A DNA stretch of 64,000 bases from Haloarcula halophila (GTDB lineage: Archaea; Halobacteriota; Halobacteria; Halobacteriales; Haloarculaceae): the NCBI RefSeq assembly GCF_029278565.1, contig NZ_CP119559.1:2666001-2730000 (forward strand). The letters run 5' to 3'. Positions within the stretch are counted from its first letter, which is position 1. Each line of letters opens with the position of its first letter. Below the pieces are notes generated by a model, which was given only the letters and a program-made list of their open reading frames with translations, ran no database searches and was not told where the DNA came from. Shown here in pieces: positions 8,501 to 16,396 of the stretch. The position numbers and the translations under genes were made by a program.

Positions 8501-9143
8501 CGGGGAGATGGAGGCGCTCGAACCGGTCAACATGCGTGCGATCGACGAGTACGACGACGTGGCCGCGGATCTCGACGAACTGGAGGACAAACGCGAGACG
8601 CTCGTCGAGGAGGCCGACGGTATCCGGGAGCGCATCGACACCTACGAGGCCCGCAAGAAGGAGACGTTCATGGAGTCGTTCGACGCCATCAACGAGCAGT
8701 TCGAGGAGATCTTCGAGCGGCTCTCGAACGGCACCGGCCACCTCCACCTCGAGAACGAGGACGACCCCTTCGACGGCGGCCTGACGATGAAAGCCCAGCC
8801 CGCCGACAAGCCCATCCAGCGGCTTAACGCGATGTCCGGGGGCGAGAAGTCACTGACTGCGCTGGCGTTCATCTTCGCCATCCAGCGGCACAACCCCGCC
8901 CCGTTCTACGCCCTGGACGAGGTCGACGCCTTCCTCGATGCCGCCAACGCCGAACTCGTCGGCGAACTCGTCGACGAACTGGCCGGCGATGCCCAGTTCG
9001 TGGTCGTTTCCCATCGCTCGGCGATGCTCGACCGTTCAGAGCGCGCGATCGGCGTGATGATGCAGGGCGACAACGTCTCGGCCGTTACCGGGATCGATCT
9101 CTCGGGCACAGACGAGAGTGAGGAAGCACCCGCGGACGACTGA
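5559..9143 (+). CDS. smc: Chromosome segregation ATPase SMC
   Basis: SMC is the ATPase of condensin-type complexes that compact and align the chromosome. The 1194-residue chain shows every expected part. There is an N-terminal head with Walker A GPNGSGKS (31-38) and a long Glu/Arg/Leu coiled coil to about 500. The hinge spans about 530-690 (GVHGTVGQLGGVDPEYATAC). After the returning coil comes the C-terminal head with signature LNAMSGGEKS (near 1090) and Walker B FYALDEVDAFLD (near 1116). The last residues are an acidic tail. scpA begins 3 bases after the stop, which gives a tight smc-scpA operon, as in bacteria and many archaea. Confidence 0.98.
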   Translation: MHIKELVLDNFKSFGRKTRIPFYDDFTTISGPNGSGKSNIIDAVLFTLGLARTSGIRAEKLTDLIYNPGHADEDADVSGERQASCEVILANDDRTLDRSQVVNAAGTEDVGDVDEISIKRRVKQTEDNYYSYYYINGRSVNLSDIQDLLAQAGVTPEGYNVVMQGDVTEIINMTAGARREIIDEIAGVSQFDAKKEDAFEELEVVQERIDEAELRIEEKQDRLDQLEDERETALEYQSLREEKEEYEGYRKAAELEDKRAELDAVESDIEELETELADLQAELDERQGKVVRLEDELQELNQEIERKGEDEQLAIKRDIEEIKGDISRFEDKIEAAEAAVEEAENERRQAFVQIDRKQESIDELESEIRETKVEQSNLKADIAEKEAELADVQERIDAVGEEFEEVKDELEAKRDRLETLKSEHNDLQREQDRLLDEARRRSNEEDEKRDRIEECEARIPDLEADIEDLETELEKARENKATIGEVVDDLRAEKRQLQSDLDELEDEISAKQQEYAELEAKAGQEGDSSYGRAVTTILNNDFGGVHGTVGQLGGVDPEYATACETAAGGRLAHVVVDDDGVGQQCIDYLKSRNAGRATFLPITKMQRRSLPSLPSHDGVVDFAYNLVDFDSEYAGIFAYVLGDTVIVDDMDTARDLIGDFRMVTVEGDLVEKSGAMTGGSSSGTRYSFSGGAGKLERVAQRITDLEEEREGVRSDLRDVEERLDDARDRESDATEQVRDIEAQIERKQEAVDDTRARIEELDEELAEIAAERANVADEMDELEAEIEAKDEEIAALQTEIDELEAEVEDSELPALTDEREAIQGEIDDLEDRLDELEGSRNELELEKQYAEDAVEELHDDIEAAQNRKAEQEERIAEFEEQVAQKQELKAEKEAKIADLEEELADLKAEREELREALSAAKEARDEQQTAVSEVERDLEDARDDRDRLEWEIDELEAQVGEYDPEDVPDHDTVEAEIERLVGEMEALEPVNMRAIDEYDDVAADLDELEDKRETLVEEADGIRERIDTYEARKKETFMESFDAINEQFEEIFERLSNGTGHLHLENEDDPFDGGLTMKAQPADKPIQRLNAMSGGEKSLTALAFIFAIQRHNPAPFYALDEVDAFLDAANAELVGELVDELAGDAQFVVVSHRSAMLDRSERAIGVMMQGDNVSAVTGIDLSGTDESEEAPADD

Positions 9144-9145
9144 CA

Positions 9146-10102
9146 ATGACAGACGACGACATCCCCCTGGACATCAGCGGACACGAGGACAGGGAGCCGC
9201 CAGGCTCCGACAGTCAAGCGGGGAGCGACGGGACCCGCGAGGAAAGGGAGCCGCCAGGCTCCGACGACGCGGAGTCGCTGCTCGACGACTCGCCGGAGGA
9301 AGGGACAGCCGACGGCGAAGACGAGGAGGTCGAACCCGTCGAGGTGCTCGTCCAGTTGGCCGACGACGGGGAGATCGATCCCTGGGACATCGACGTCGTC
9401 GAGGTGACCGACAAGTTCCTCGACCACATCGACGACGCGGACCTGCGGACCTCCGGGCGGGTCCTGTTCTACGCCTCCGTGCTCATCCGGATGAAAAGCG
9501 ACGCGATGCTCGGAGAGGACGAGCCAGCCGAAGAACCCGCAGAACCCTGGGAACAGGCGATGACCGAGGACGCGCCGATCGAAGACCCGGACCCGTTCAC
9601 CGCACTGGAGTCCGAGATGGACCGGCGGCTCGAACGCCGGCGCGCCCGGGGAATGCCACAGACGCTGGACGAACTCGTCCGTGACCTCCGGGAGGCAGAA
9701 CGGGACTCCTGGTGGAAGGAGTCCCGGGAGTACGACACCAGCGACTCCCCGAGCGGCTACGACCGCGGGACACAGGAACTGGACTACCGGGCCAACGACG
9801 ACTTCCGGATGGACGACGAGCCGACGGTCGACGACGTCACCGGAACGGCCCACGCGGAGGACATGGACGCGATCATCGAGGACGTCCACGCAGCCGTCCG
9901 GGAACACTACGACCAGGGCCGCGAGGAGGTGCTGTACGAGGAAGTCGAGACCGCCGGCGGCACCCGCGTCGAGACGTTCCTGGGACTGCTCTTTCTGGCC
10001 CACCGCGGGCAGGTCCGTCTCCAGCAGGACGACCTCTTCGGCGACCTCTGGATACAGGACCCCAACGCGGTGCTGAGTTCTGAAGAGGCCGTCGCGGACT
10101 GA
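9146..10102 (+). CDS. scpA: Segregation and condensation protein A (kleisin)
   Basis: ScpA is the kleisin that bridges the SMC heads. The conserved N-terminal module is present (VLVQLADDGEIDPWDIDVVEV near 66-86, then the FYASVLIRMKSDAML helix), and the C-terminal winged-helix part carries FLGLLFLAHRGQVRLQQDDLFGD. The N-terminal 60 residues are an unusual acidic extension in which REPPGSD occurs twice, encoded by a 27-bp near-perfect direct repeat that itself contains a hairpin (see the repeat entry). The ATG lies 3 bases after the smc stop. The gene ends flush against the convergent antiporter gene. Confidence 0.93.
   Translation: MTDDDIPLDISGHEDREPPGSDSQAGSDGTREEREPPGSDDAESLLDDSPEEGTADGEDEEVEPVEVLVQLADDGEIDPWDIDVVEVTDKFLDHIDDADLRTSGRVLFYASVLIRMKSDAMLGEDEPAEEPAEPWEQAMTEDAPIEDPDPFTALESEMDRRLERRRARGMPQTLDELVRDLREAERDSWWKESREYDTSDSPSGYDRGTQELDYRANDDFRMDDEPTVDDVTGTAHAEDMDAIIEDVHAAVREHYDQGREEVLYEEVETAGGTRVETFLGLLFLAHRGQVRLQQDDLFGDLWIQDPNAVLSSEEAVAD
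9185..9265 (+). repeat. In-frame 27-bp direct repeat carrying a hairpin, inside scpA
   Basis: Bases 9185-9211 and 9239-9265 match at 26 of 27 positions, 54 bases (18 codons) apart. Each holds GGAGCCGCCAGGCTCC, a 6-bp stem with a GCCA loop (9193-9208 and 9247-9262). The same stem type with loop GCCT occurs just behind the isocitrate dehydrogenase gene at 29286. Both copies keep the reading frame and encode REPPGSD in the disordered N terminus. Confidence 0.7.
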
Positions 10103-11311
10103 TCACCCGCCGAGTCGGGACTCGACGGCGGTCTCGATCGGTTCGGAGTACTGCATCAACAGCGTGCCGAGGATGCTCATCACGAGGACGTAGCCGACGG
10201 CAAACGAGTAGAGCTCTCCGGCCATCGCGGCCGACAGCGACCCGCCGGCGCCGGTCAGCGCCACGGCGGCGATGATCAGCGAGAACTCCCCGCGGGTGAC
10301 CATCCCCAGGCCGACCCGCGTCGAGCGCCGGATACTGAGGCCGTAGACGCGGCCGCCGAGATAGCCCGAGACGGCTTTCGTCGGGACCGAGACGACGGCC
10401 GCGACGGCGACCAGACCCGCGACCCCGGCGACCAGCGCGGGGTCGGTCTCGACGCCGATCCAGAAGAAAAAGACCGCGGCGAAGGTGTCCCGGATCGGTT
10501 CGAGCAGTTCCGACAGGTCGTGGACGTGGGAGGTCGAGGCGAAGGCCATCCCGACGAAGAAGGCCGCGACGGCCTCGCTGACGCCCAGCGCCAGGGCCGC
10601 GCCGGCGACGAGCACCGTGATCCCGATCGCCCGGAGGACGGTGAACTCCCGGGAACTGGTTGCCAGCGACCGCTCGAACCACGCGGTCCCCAGGTAGACG
10701 ACCAGGACGAGCGCGAGGATGAAGCCGACGGCGACGCCGACGGAGGTTACCGTCTCCACGAGATCGTTCCCGCCCGCGACGAGCGCGGCAGCGATCGTCA
10801 GGTAGACGGCGATGACGAGGTCCTCGAAGACGAGTGTCCCCAGTAGCGGGTCGGCCTCGTCGTTGGCGATCCACCCCAGGTCGATGAGCGACTTCGTGAT
10901 GATCGCCGACGAGGAGATGTAGACGATACCGGCGACCAGCAGGGCAGCCAGCGGGTCGCCGAAGAGGACGAACCCCAACAGGAGACCCGCGGTGAAGTTC
11001 ACCGCGAAGTCGATGACGCCAGCCCGGACGATGCGGTCGCGGCTCTCGACGAGTCGACTCGGATTGAACTCCAGGCCCAGGAAGAAGAGGAGGAAGACGA
11101 TCCCGAGTTCGGCACCGATCTCGACGAACTCGGTGGACTCGACGCTCGGCACCGCGTAGCCGCCGACCGAGAACTGGCCGGCGACCGACGGCGAGAGCAC
11201 CATCCCGACGACGATGTAGAAGGGGATGACGGACTTGTCCAGCCGGGTCGAGAGCACGCCAGCGGCCGCGATGGCCGCGAACATCACGCCGACTTCTAAC
11301 AGGTTTGCCAC
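10103..11311 (-). CDS. Cation:proton antiporter, KhtU/KefB-like membrane subunit
   Basis: The 402-residue product is almost wholly hydrophobic, with about 12-13 predicted membrane helices and the CPA2 antiporter look: LFFLGLEFNPSRLVES near the fourth helix, VVYISSSAIITKSLIDLGW, and MVTRGEFSLIIAAVAL near the C terminus. CPA2 transporters exchange K+ or Na+ for H+ across the cell membrane. It has no cytosolic RCK domain of its own; the KhtT-like gene 32 bases upstream supplies one, as in two-gene KhtTU systems. The stop touches that of scpA with no gap. Potassium is the likely ion, but the sequence does not prove it. Confidence 0.88.
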   Translation of the reverse strand: MANLLEVGVMFAAIAAAGVLSTRLDKSVIPFYIVVGMVLSPSVAGQFSVGGYAVPSVESTEFVEIGAELGIVFLLFFLGLEFNPSRLVESRDRIVRAGVIDFAVNFTAGLLLGFVLFGDPLAALLVAGIVYISSSAIITKSLIDLGWIANDEADPLLGTLVFEDLVIAVYLTIAAALVAGGNDLVETVTSVGVAVGFILALVLVVYLGTAWFERSLATSSREFTVLRAIGITVLVAGAALALGVSEAVAAFFVGMAFASTSHVHDLSELLEPIRDTFAAVFFFWIGVETDPALVAGVAGLVAVAAVVSVPTKAVSGYLGGRVYGLSIRRSTRVGLGMVTRGEFSLIIAAVALTGAGGSLSAAMAGELYSFAVGYVLVMSILGTLLMQYSEPIETAVESRLGG

Positions 11312-11343
11312 TCCACGTCACCTCCGCAGGTGCGGGGAGACAC

Positions 11344-11832
11344 CTACGCGTCCCCCGTCAGCAGGTCCTCGAACTGGTCGCAACTCTCCCGGTCGCCGAC
11401 GGCGACGAGCGTGTCGCCAGCCCGGAGTTCGGTCTCGGCCAGCGTGTCCGAGAGCACCTCGTCCTCGCGCTGGATGGCGACGACGGTGACGCCGGTGCGG
11501 TTGGCCACGTCGGCGCTTCGCAGGGTCTCGCCGACCAGCGGCGAGTCGTCCCCGATGGCGTACCACTCTAGAAGCGTCCCTTCGGCGAGCATCGTCTCGA
11601 CGCTCTCGGAGGCGACCGGCTGGAAGTACGCCCCCTCTAGGATCGTCCCGACGGTTCGGGCTAGCTGGTCCGAGAGTTCGAACAGTTCCTCGGAGTCGGC
11701 GTCGGAGCCGTCTTTCAGGAAGAGCTGGCGTTTTCCGGTGTTGTGGGTGACGATGACCAGGCGCTTGTCGCCCCCGATCTCGATCTCGTGTTTCTTCCCG
11801 ACGCCGGGAAGATCGCTCTCGGAGATATCCAT
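11344..11832 (-). CDS. KhtT-like regulatory subunit with TrkA-C domain
   Basis: The 162-residue product begins MDISESDLPGVGKKHEIEI, the typical N terminus of KhtT-type regulators. It ends in an RCK-C/TrkA-C domain of about 80 residues (LVGETLRSADVANRTGVTVV, then LRAGDTLVAVGDRESC). Such proteins bind the cytosolic face of the antiporter encoded just downstream and gate it in response to ligand or pH. I chose the ATG at 11832 because the family sequence begins there; an in-frame extension to 11892 has no similarity and lies in the promoter region of the divergent M50 gene. Confidence 0.88.
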   Translation of the reverse strand: MDISESDLPGVGKKHEIEIGGDKRLVIVTHNTGKRQLFLKDGSDADSEELFELSDQLARTVGTILEGAYFQPVASESVETMLAEGTLLEWYAIGDDSPLVGETLRSADVANRTGVTVVAIQREDEVLSDTLAETELRAGDTLVAVGDRESCDQFEDLLTGDA

Positions 11833-11943
11833 ACCTTCGCCGTGGACGTGTACGACTATAATGCTCCGGGCCGGCTCCGGCAACCGATGCACCGAGCCGG
11901 CTCCGGCAAACAGCCTAAACGGGTCGAGTCCCTAGCCGGCACG

Positions 11944-13107
11944 ATGAGTGAGGACTCCCTCCCGGGTGAGTTTCCCGGCGACCGTCTGGCAGGCACCGTC
12001 CGGGACGCCGAGCGCCTGCCCGAGGACCTTCCGGCCCCGAGACGGCTGGCGGAGAGCTTTCGCGTCTACGAAGTCGACGCGGCGACCGACGAGGGTGTCA
12101 AGTATTACGGCGATCCGGTCGTCGACAGCGACACGATCCTCCAGCGGATCGGGCCGCTGTTCCGTCAACGGGGGTACCGGGTCGCGCTCCGGGAGGAGAT
12201 GGGCGAACACGTCCTGGTCGCCCAGCAGCGCTCGGTCGGCGTCGACGGCGTCCCGTGGACGAACGTCCTCCTGGCGGCCGCGACGCTGCTGTCGACGCTG
12301 TTTGCCGGGAGCCGCTGGTACGGCCTCGACGTGCTGGGGGACCCCGCCTCGATCATCCAGGCCTGGCCCTTCGCCGCGGGCGTCCTGGGTATCCTCGCGA
12401 TCCACGAGTCGGGCCACTACGTGTTGAGCCGGTACCACCGGGTCGAGGCCAGCCTCCCGTACTTCATCCCGCTGCCGTTCAACGTCATCGGGACGCTGGG
12501 CGCGGTCATTCGGATGAACGACAACATCCCGGACCGGCGCGCGCTGTTCGACATCGGGGTCGCGGGGCCGCTGGCCGGCCTCGTCGCTACGGTGGTCGTG
12601 ACGGCCGTCGGCGTCACGCTCCCGCCGGTCCAGGTCGCCGGCGGCGTCGTCACCCAGGTCGAACTGGGCTTTCCGCCGTTGATCCAGGGGATCGCCGTGC
12701 TCGTCGGTGAACCGCTACAGTATTCGGACCCGACGACGATCGTCAACCCGGTCGTCATCGCGGGGTGGGTCGGCGCCTTCGTCACGTTCCTGAACCTGCT
12801 GCCGGTCGGCCAACTGGACGGCGCTCACGTCGTCCGGTCGCTGGTCGGCGAGCGGTTCGGCAGCGTCCAGCTCGTCGTCCCGGTCGCACTGTTCGGGCTC
12901 GCGGGCTACCTCGTCGCGTTCGAGCGCGGTCAGGGCGCCTTCCTCTGGGGGTTCTGGGGCGTCCTCGCGCTGGTGTTCAGCCGTGCCGGCGCGGTGACTC
13001 CCTTCGACGAGACGCCGCTGGGTCCCGGCCGGAGCGCAGTCGGCGTCCTGACACTGCTGCTGGGCGTCCTCTGTTTCGTGCCGGTGCCGATCGTGGTCTC
13101 GGTCTGA
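11944..13107 (+). CDS. Site-2-type (M50) intramembrane metalloprotease
   Basis: M50 proteases cut membrane proteins inside the bilayer. The 387-residue product has a soluble N-terminal domain of about 110 residues (substrate-binding or regulatory), then about seven membrane segments. The zinc motif HESGH is at 154-158 and the third ligand lies in NLLPVGQLDG (D292), the standard M50 pair. It is divergent from the KhtT-like gene. I used the ATG at 11944; an in-frame extension upstream overlaps the antiporter regulator and is not conserved-looking. The substrate is unknown. A second, smaller M50 gene lies at 53142. Confidence 0.92.
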   Translation: MSEDSLPGEFPGDRLAGTVRDAERLPEDLPAPRRLAESFRVYEVDAATDEGVKYYGDPVVDSDTILQRIGPLFRQRGYRVALREEMGEHVLVAQQRSVGVDGVPWTNVLLAAATLLSTLFAGSRWYGLDVLGDPASIIQAWPFAAGVLGILAIHESGHYVLSRYHRVEASLPYFIPLPFNVIGTLGAVIRMNDNIPDRRALFDIGVAGPLAGLVATVVVTAVGVTLPPVQVAGGVVTQVELGFPPLIQGIAVLVGEPLQYSDPTTIVNPVVIAGWVGAFVTFLNLLPVGQLDGAHVVRSLVGERFGSVQLVVPVALFGLAGYLVAFERGQGAFLWGFWGVLALVFSRAGAVTPFDETPLGPGRSAVGVLTLLLGVLCFVPVPIVVSV

Positions 13108-13112
13108 CCGGC

Positions 13113-13760
13113 TCAGATCCCGTAGGGGTCGTAGTCGGGCCGGGTGTCGGCTTCGCGCGGGCAGTCGTACAGCTCGCGGAACTCCGCGAGCGTCTCGTCG
13201 GCGCCGTCGGAAAACAAGACGACGACGCCGTAGGGGTGGCTGTACTGGTCGGTATCCGGCGGGTCGGGATCGACGAACAGCGCGTCCGTCACCGGCTCTC
13301 CGACGCTCGGTAGCTCGGTCAGCCACGGTTCCATCGGGACCAGCCCGGTGAGGACGCTCGGGACGAACGATCCGCCGGGCAGCGGGTCGCGCGGCTGGAC
13401 GTACACCTCCGCGACGGGCGTGCCGTCTTCTTTGAGGATCGCCCTGGCGGGGTGGTCCAGTCCCGGCTCCCACAGCTCTCTGGCGACCGCCGGGGGCTCC
13501 GCGTCGACGGCGAAGTCCATCGCGACGCCGCCGATCCGCTCGACGGACTGGATCGACCAGGGGTCGTCGGGGTCCTCCGGGTCACCGGCGAGTGTCGCCT
13601 CGACGAGATCGCCGGTCCGCAGACTGTCGACGGTCGACTGCTCATCGTAGCCCGACTGGAACACCGTGTACAACCGCGTCTCCGCCGTGTCGAAGAAGTT
13701 GACGTGGGGCACCGACTCGACGACACGGAAGACGCGGAACGTCCCCGTTCGTTCCTCCAT
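13113..13760 (-). CDS. Haloarchaeal protein of unknown function
   Basis: The 215-residue acidic product begins MEERTGTFRVFRVVES. It has a beta-rich N-terminal half (LRTGDLVEATLAGDPEDPDDPW), a central helix and a C-terminal half with YGVVVLFSDGADETLAEFRE. No membrane segment or enzyme motif is seen. The layout recalls a haloarchaea-only family (possibly DUF6663), but I cannot confirm that. It converges on the M50 gene with 5 bases between stops. I took the ATG at 13760 because upstream residues to 13814 look non-coding. Confidence 0.75.
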   Translation of the reverse strand: MEERTGTFRVFRVVESVPHVNFFDTAETRLYTVFQSGYDEQSTVDSLRTGDLVEATLAGDPEDPDDPWSIQSVERIGGVAMDFAVDAEPPAVARELWEPGLDHPARAILKEDGTPVAEVYVQPRDPLPGGSFVPSVLTGLVPMEPWLTELPSVGEPVTDALFVDPDPPDTDQYSHPYGVVVLFSDGADETLAEFRELYDCPREADTRPDYDPYGI

Positions 13761-13843
13761 GGGGTCCGTAGCGGTCCCACGTTCAAGACTCCGCGGGTCG
13801 AGCCCGCACAACACACAAGACGACGGCCATCGTTGGTGTGGAT

Positions 13844-14107
13844 ATGAGCCAACAAGCGGGCGTCCCGGAGCCCGACCCGGAGGAGTTGCTGGCCGCCGTC
13901 GAGCGACTCCTCGACGAGACGGTCGACCGCGAGGAGTCGATCTATCTGGAGGCCGAGGACCTCACGGTGACTGTCCCGATCCGTTTCGGCGACGACTCCC
14001 CGCAGGCGACCTGGCGGTTCAACGGGGGTGTCAACGTCGATGTCGACGGGATCAGGGGGCCGCTCCGGGAGTGGATCGAGATCCACGAGGAAGCCAGCGA
14101 CCGGTAG
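13844..14107 (+). CDS. Small acidic haloarchaeal protein
   Basis: The 87-residue product has an N-terminal helix (DPEELLAAVERLLDETVDRE), then a beta region (IYLEAEDLTVTVPIRFGDD, TWRFNGGVNVDVDG) and a final helix. The alpha-beta-beta-alpha plan suggests a compact soluble domain. A GTG two codons upstream (13838) is an alternative start; I prefer the ATG. It is followed at 50 bases by another small gene in the same direction. The family is not recognised. Confidence 0.7.
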   Translation: MSQQAGVPEPDPEELLAAVERLLDETVDREESIYLEAEDLTVTVPIRFGDDSPQATWRFNGGVNVDVDGIRGPLREWIEIHEEASDR

Positions 14108-14157
14108 GCCAGTCACGAAAACGTTTCAACCGAGCGACCCGAACCACCGGCTGTCCC

Positions 14158-14430
14158 ATGACTGGCAACGACTGCGATCCCCTGGACGAGGACCCCGAAC
14201 GAGCGGCGGAACGGTCGGCGACCGTCGGCGGATTCGTCGGCGCAGTGCTGGGCTCTCCCGGCGGCCCCGTCGGCGCGAGCATCGGCGGACTCGTCGGCGG
14301 GTCGACCGGCTACGCGGTCGGCTACGCGCTGGGTGATATGGAACAGGAACACCGACACGACCACGACGATGACGATGACGACGGCCCCGTCTCCGTCCCC
14401 GTCGACGAGGAAGACGGCGACGACAGCTAA
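14158..14430 (+). CDS. Small glycine-zipper membrane protein
   Basis: The 90-residue product has an acidic N terminus, then a Gly/Ala/Ser-rich hydrophobic region at about 22-60 with regular glycine spacing (GGFVGAVLGSPGGPVGASIG), then a charged His/Asp-rich tail (EHRHDHDDDDDD). Glycine-zipper repeats of this kind pack as membrane hairpins. Its stop overlaps that of the convergent phosphoribosyltransferase by 4 bases. The His/Asp tail could bind metal; that is inference. Confidence 0.7.
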   Translation: MTGNDCDPLDEDPERAAERSATVGGFVGAVLGSPGGPVGASIGGLVGGSTGYAVGYALGDMEQEHRHDHDDDDDDGPVSVPVDEEDGDDS

Positions 14431-15137
14431 CCGTCGGCGAGTCGCCAGGCGTCGGTCCCGTCAGCGGTCGTCGTCCCCTCGGCGACGGCCCGACGCTCCA
14501 TCTCGGTGAGGACTTCGTCGAGCCGACCGGGCTGTGCGACCTCCATCGAGATGCGGGTGACCCCGTGGTACTCCGCGAGGAGCTTCCGGAGGTCCTCGGC
14601 GGTGTGGTGCTGTCGGTCGGATTTCTCCATGACGCCTTCGAGCAGTTCGATCATGTCCTCGACGAAGTTCCACGGATAGACCACCCACTGCCAGGTATCG
14701 AGCCGTTCGCCGACGAAGTCGGGTTCGTACTCGCTGGTCTGGAGCAACTGGAGCGTGGCCGTCCGCACACTCGCGGGAGCATTGTCCTCGACACACTCGG
14801 CGGCCATCGAGATGGAGCCGCCGGTGTCGGCGATATCGTCGACGATCAGAACGTCCTTGCCGTCGACTGCGCCGTCGGCCAGCGGATAGCGGACTTCCGG
14901 CTCGCCGCTTTTCTGTGCCGTCCCGACGTAGTGTTCGACCTTCAGACTCGCCAGATCGTCCAATCCCAGGAAGTCACAGAGACACCGCCCGGCGAACCAG
15001 CCGCCGCGTGCCAGCGCAACGATGACGTCCGGTTCGAAGTCGGCCGCTTTCACCTCGTCGGCTACGTCGCGGCAGAGCCCGTAGATGTACTCCCAGTTGG
15101 TGATGGTACACGGAAACTCCTCCGGTAACTCGCCCAT
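14427..15137 (-). CDS. Purine-type phosphoribosyltransferase
   Basis: The 236-residue product carries the PRPP-binding loop VLIVDDIADTGGS (97-109), preceded by the P-loop region VIVALARGGWFAGR (38-51), so it should transfer a base to PRPP. The long C-terminal part (about 130-236) goes beyond a minimal PRTase and contains a WQWVVYPWNF segment, as in archaeal xanthine-guanine-type enzymes. Substrate preference cannot be read from sequence. A short zinc-ribbon reading frame lies directly upstream on the same strand. Confidence 0.88.
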   Translation of the reverse strand: MGELPEEFPCTITNWEYIYGLCRDVADEVKAADFEPDVIVALARGGWFAGRCLCDFLGLDDLASLKVEHYVGTAQKSGEPEVRYPLADGAVDGKDVLIVDDIADTGGSISMAAECVEDNAPASVRTATLQLLQTSEYEPDFVGERLDTWQWVVYPWNFVEDMIELLEGVMEKSDRQHHTAEDLRKLLAEYHGVTRISMEVAQPGRLDEVLTEMERRAVAEGTTTADGTDAWRLADG

Positions 15138-15318
15138 GTGTCATCGCTTGTGCGCCGGGACTTAACGGTTTCAGGACGGCGCTCAGTTCAACAGGGCCGA
15201 ATCGGTGGTCACACGACGGGCAGGCGACCACCTGTGGCGGCCGCTCGACGACGGCGAACCGGTGGCTCCAGCCGAGGTATCCACAGTCGGGACAGCGCCG
15301 GACGAACGGGGGGAGCAT
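14974..15318 (-). CDS. Possible zinc-ribbon protein overlapping the phosphoribosyltransferase start
   Basis: An ATG at 15318 opens a frame with two zinc-knuckle motifs, CPDCGY (9-14) and CPSCDH (36-41), separated by a basic/aromatic spacer (WSHRFAVVERPP). This looks like genuine protein sequence. The frame stays open beyond the ribbon and runs into the phosphoribosyltransferase gene in another frame, stopping only at 14974. A one-base shift near 15188 would instead end it at a TGA a few codons after the second knuckle. So the ribbon is probably real, but its C terminus is uncertain or the gene is slightly damaged. It is divergent from the PhzF gene. Confidence 0.35.
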   Translation of the reverse strand: MLPPFVRRCPDCGYLGWSHRFAVVERPPQVVACPSCDHRFGPVELSAVLKPLSPGAQAMTHGRVTGGVSVYHHQLGVHLRALPRRSRRGESGRLRTGRHRCAGTRRLVRRAVSL

Positions 15319-15399
15319 ACCGACCGTCGGTCGCGAACGGACATCAATCCGCGCCGGACACCGACAAAGGTTATCACTGCAACCCCACAACGGGCGGGC

Positions 15400-16311
15400 A
15401 TGGAGACGAGACAGGCGCTGCTCGTCGATGCCTTCGCCGACGAGCCACTGGCCGGCAACCCGGCCGGTGTGGTGCCCGAGGCCGAGGGACTGACAGCCGA
15501 CCAGATGCGGGCCGTCGCCAGCGAATTGGGGGCCAGCGAGACGGCGTTCGTCCTCCCGGCCACCGACAGTGACGCCGACCGGCGGCTCCGATTCTTCTCG
15601 CCGGAACGGGAAGTCGACCTCTGTGGGCACGCGACCGTCGCTGCGCACGCGGCCCTCGCCGAACGGGGAGTCGTCGAGGACGGCCAGCACACGATGGCGA
15701 CGGAAGCCGGCGTCTTCGAGGTCGAGACGAAGGAAAACGACATGGTCTGGATGGAACAGGACGAGGCCGACATCCGGACGGTCGACCTCGACGAACAGCG
15801 GGTCGCAGACGCGCTCGGACTCGACGTAGCGACGCTCCGGGACGTGGGTGCGGACCTCCCCCTGTCGGTCGCCGATACGGGGTTCCCGTGGCTGGTCGTC
15901 CCGGTGAACTACTTCGAACATCTCGGCAGTATCGACCCCGACGTGACCGCGATCGAGGAACTCTGCAGGGCGGTCGACGCCGAGGGGATCTACCCGTTCA
16001 CGTTCGACACGATCAGCGGCCGATCGACGCTCCACGGGCGAGCGTTCGCCCCGCTTGCCGGCATCGCCGAAGACCCCGTCACTGGGACTGCTGCCGGAGC
16101 CTGTGGTGCCTACATCCGCCGGCACGGCGCAATCGACAGTACGGTCGAGCAGGTGGTCGTCGAGCAGGGTCACTTCATCGACCGTCCGGGGACAGTGACG
16201 GTCGATACCGACGGACTCGAAGTGTGGATCGGTGGCCGCGGAGTCACGTCGCTGTCCGGCGATATCACCGTCCCGCCGGCCGCCGAGGACGACGACATCA
16301 TCGAGATCTGA
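15400..16311 (+). CDS. PhzF-family isomerase/epimerase
   Basis: PhzF-fold enzymes are cofactor-free isomerases made of two similar halves. The 303-residue product has the usual N terminus (LVDAFADEPLAGNPAGVVP), the active-site segment ASELGASETAFVLP with the catalytic Glu, the LCGHATVAAHAAL motif and the second-half DPVTGTAAGACGAY motif. I used the ATG at 15400, where family similarity begins; frames extending upstream overlap the zinc-ribbon region. The substrate is unknown, and family members in primary metabolism are mostly uncharacterised. Confidence 0.92.
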   Translation: METRQALLVDAFADEPLAGNPAGVVPEAEGLTADQMRAVASELGASETAFVLPATDSDADRRLRFFSPEREVDLCGHATVAAHAALAERGVVEDGQHTMATEAGVFEVETKENDMVWMEQDEADIRTVDLDEQRVADALGLDVATLRDVGADLPLSVADTGFPWLVVPVNYFEHLGSIDPDVTAIEELCRAVDAEGIYPFTFDTISGRSTLHGRAFAPLAGIAEDPVTGTAAGACGAYIRRHGAIDSTVEQVVVEQGHFIDRPGTVTVDTDGLEVWIGGRGVTSLSGDITVPPAAEDDDIIEI

Positions 16312-16396
16312 TTGTCTCGGTTTCGAGTGAACGGAAGCCGGGAATGCCGCGACCGGAAAGATCATACTCGTCGTTCATGAACAACTCGATGAGTCA

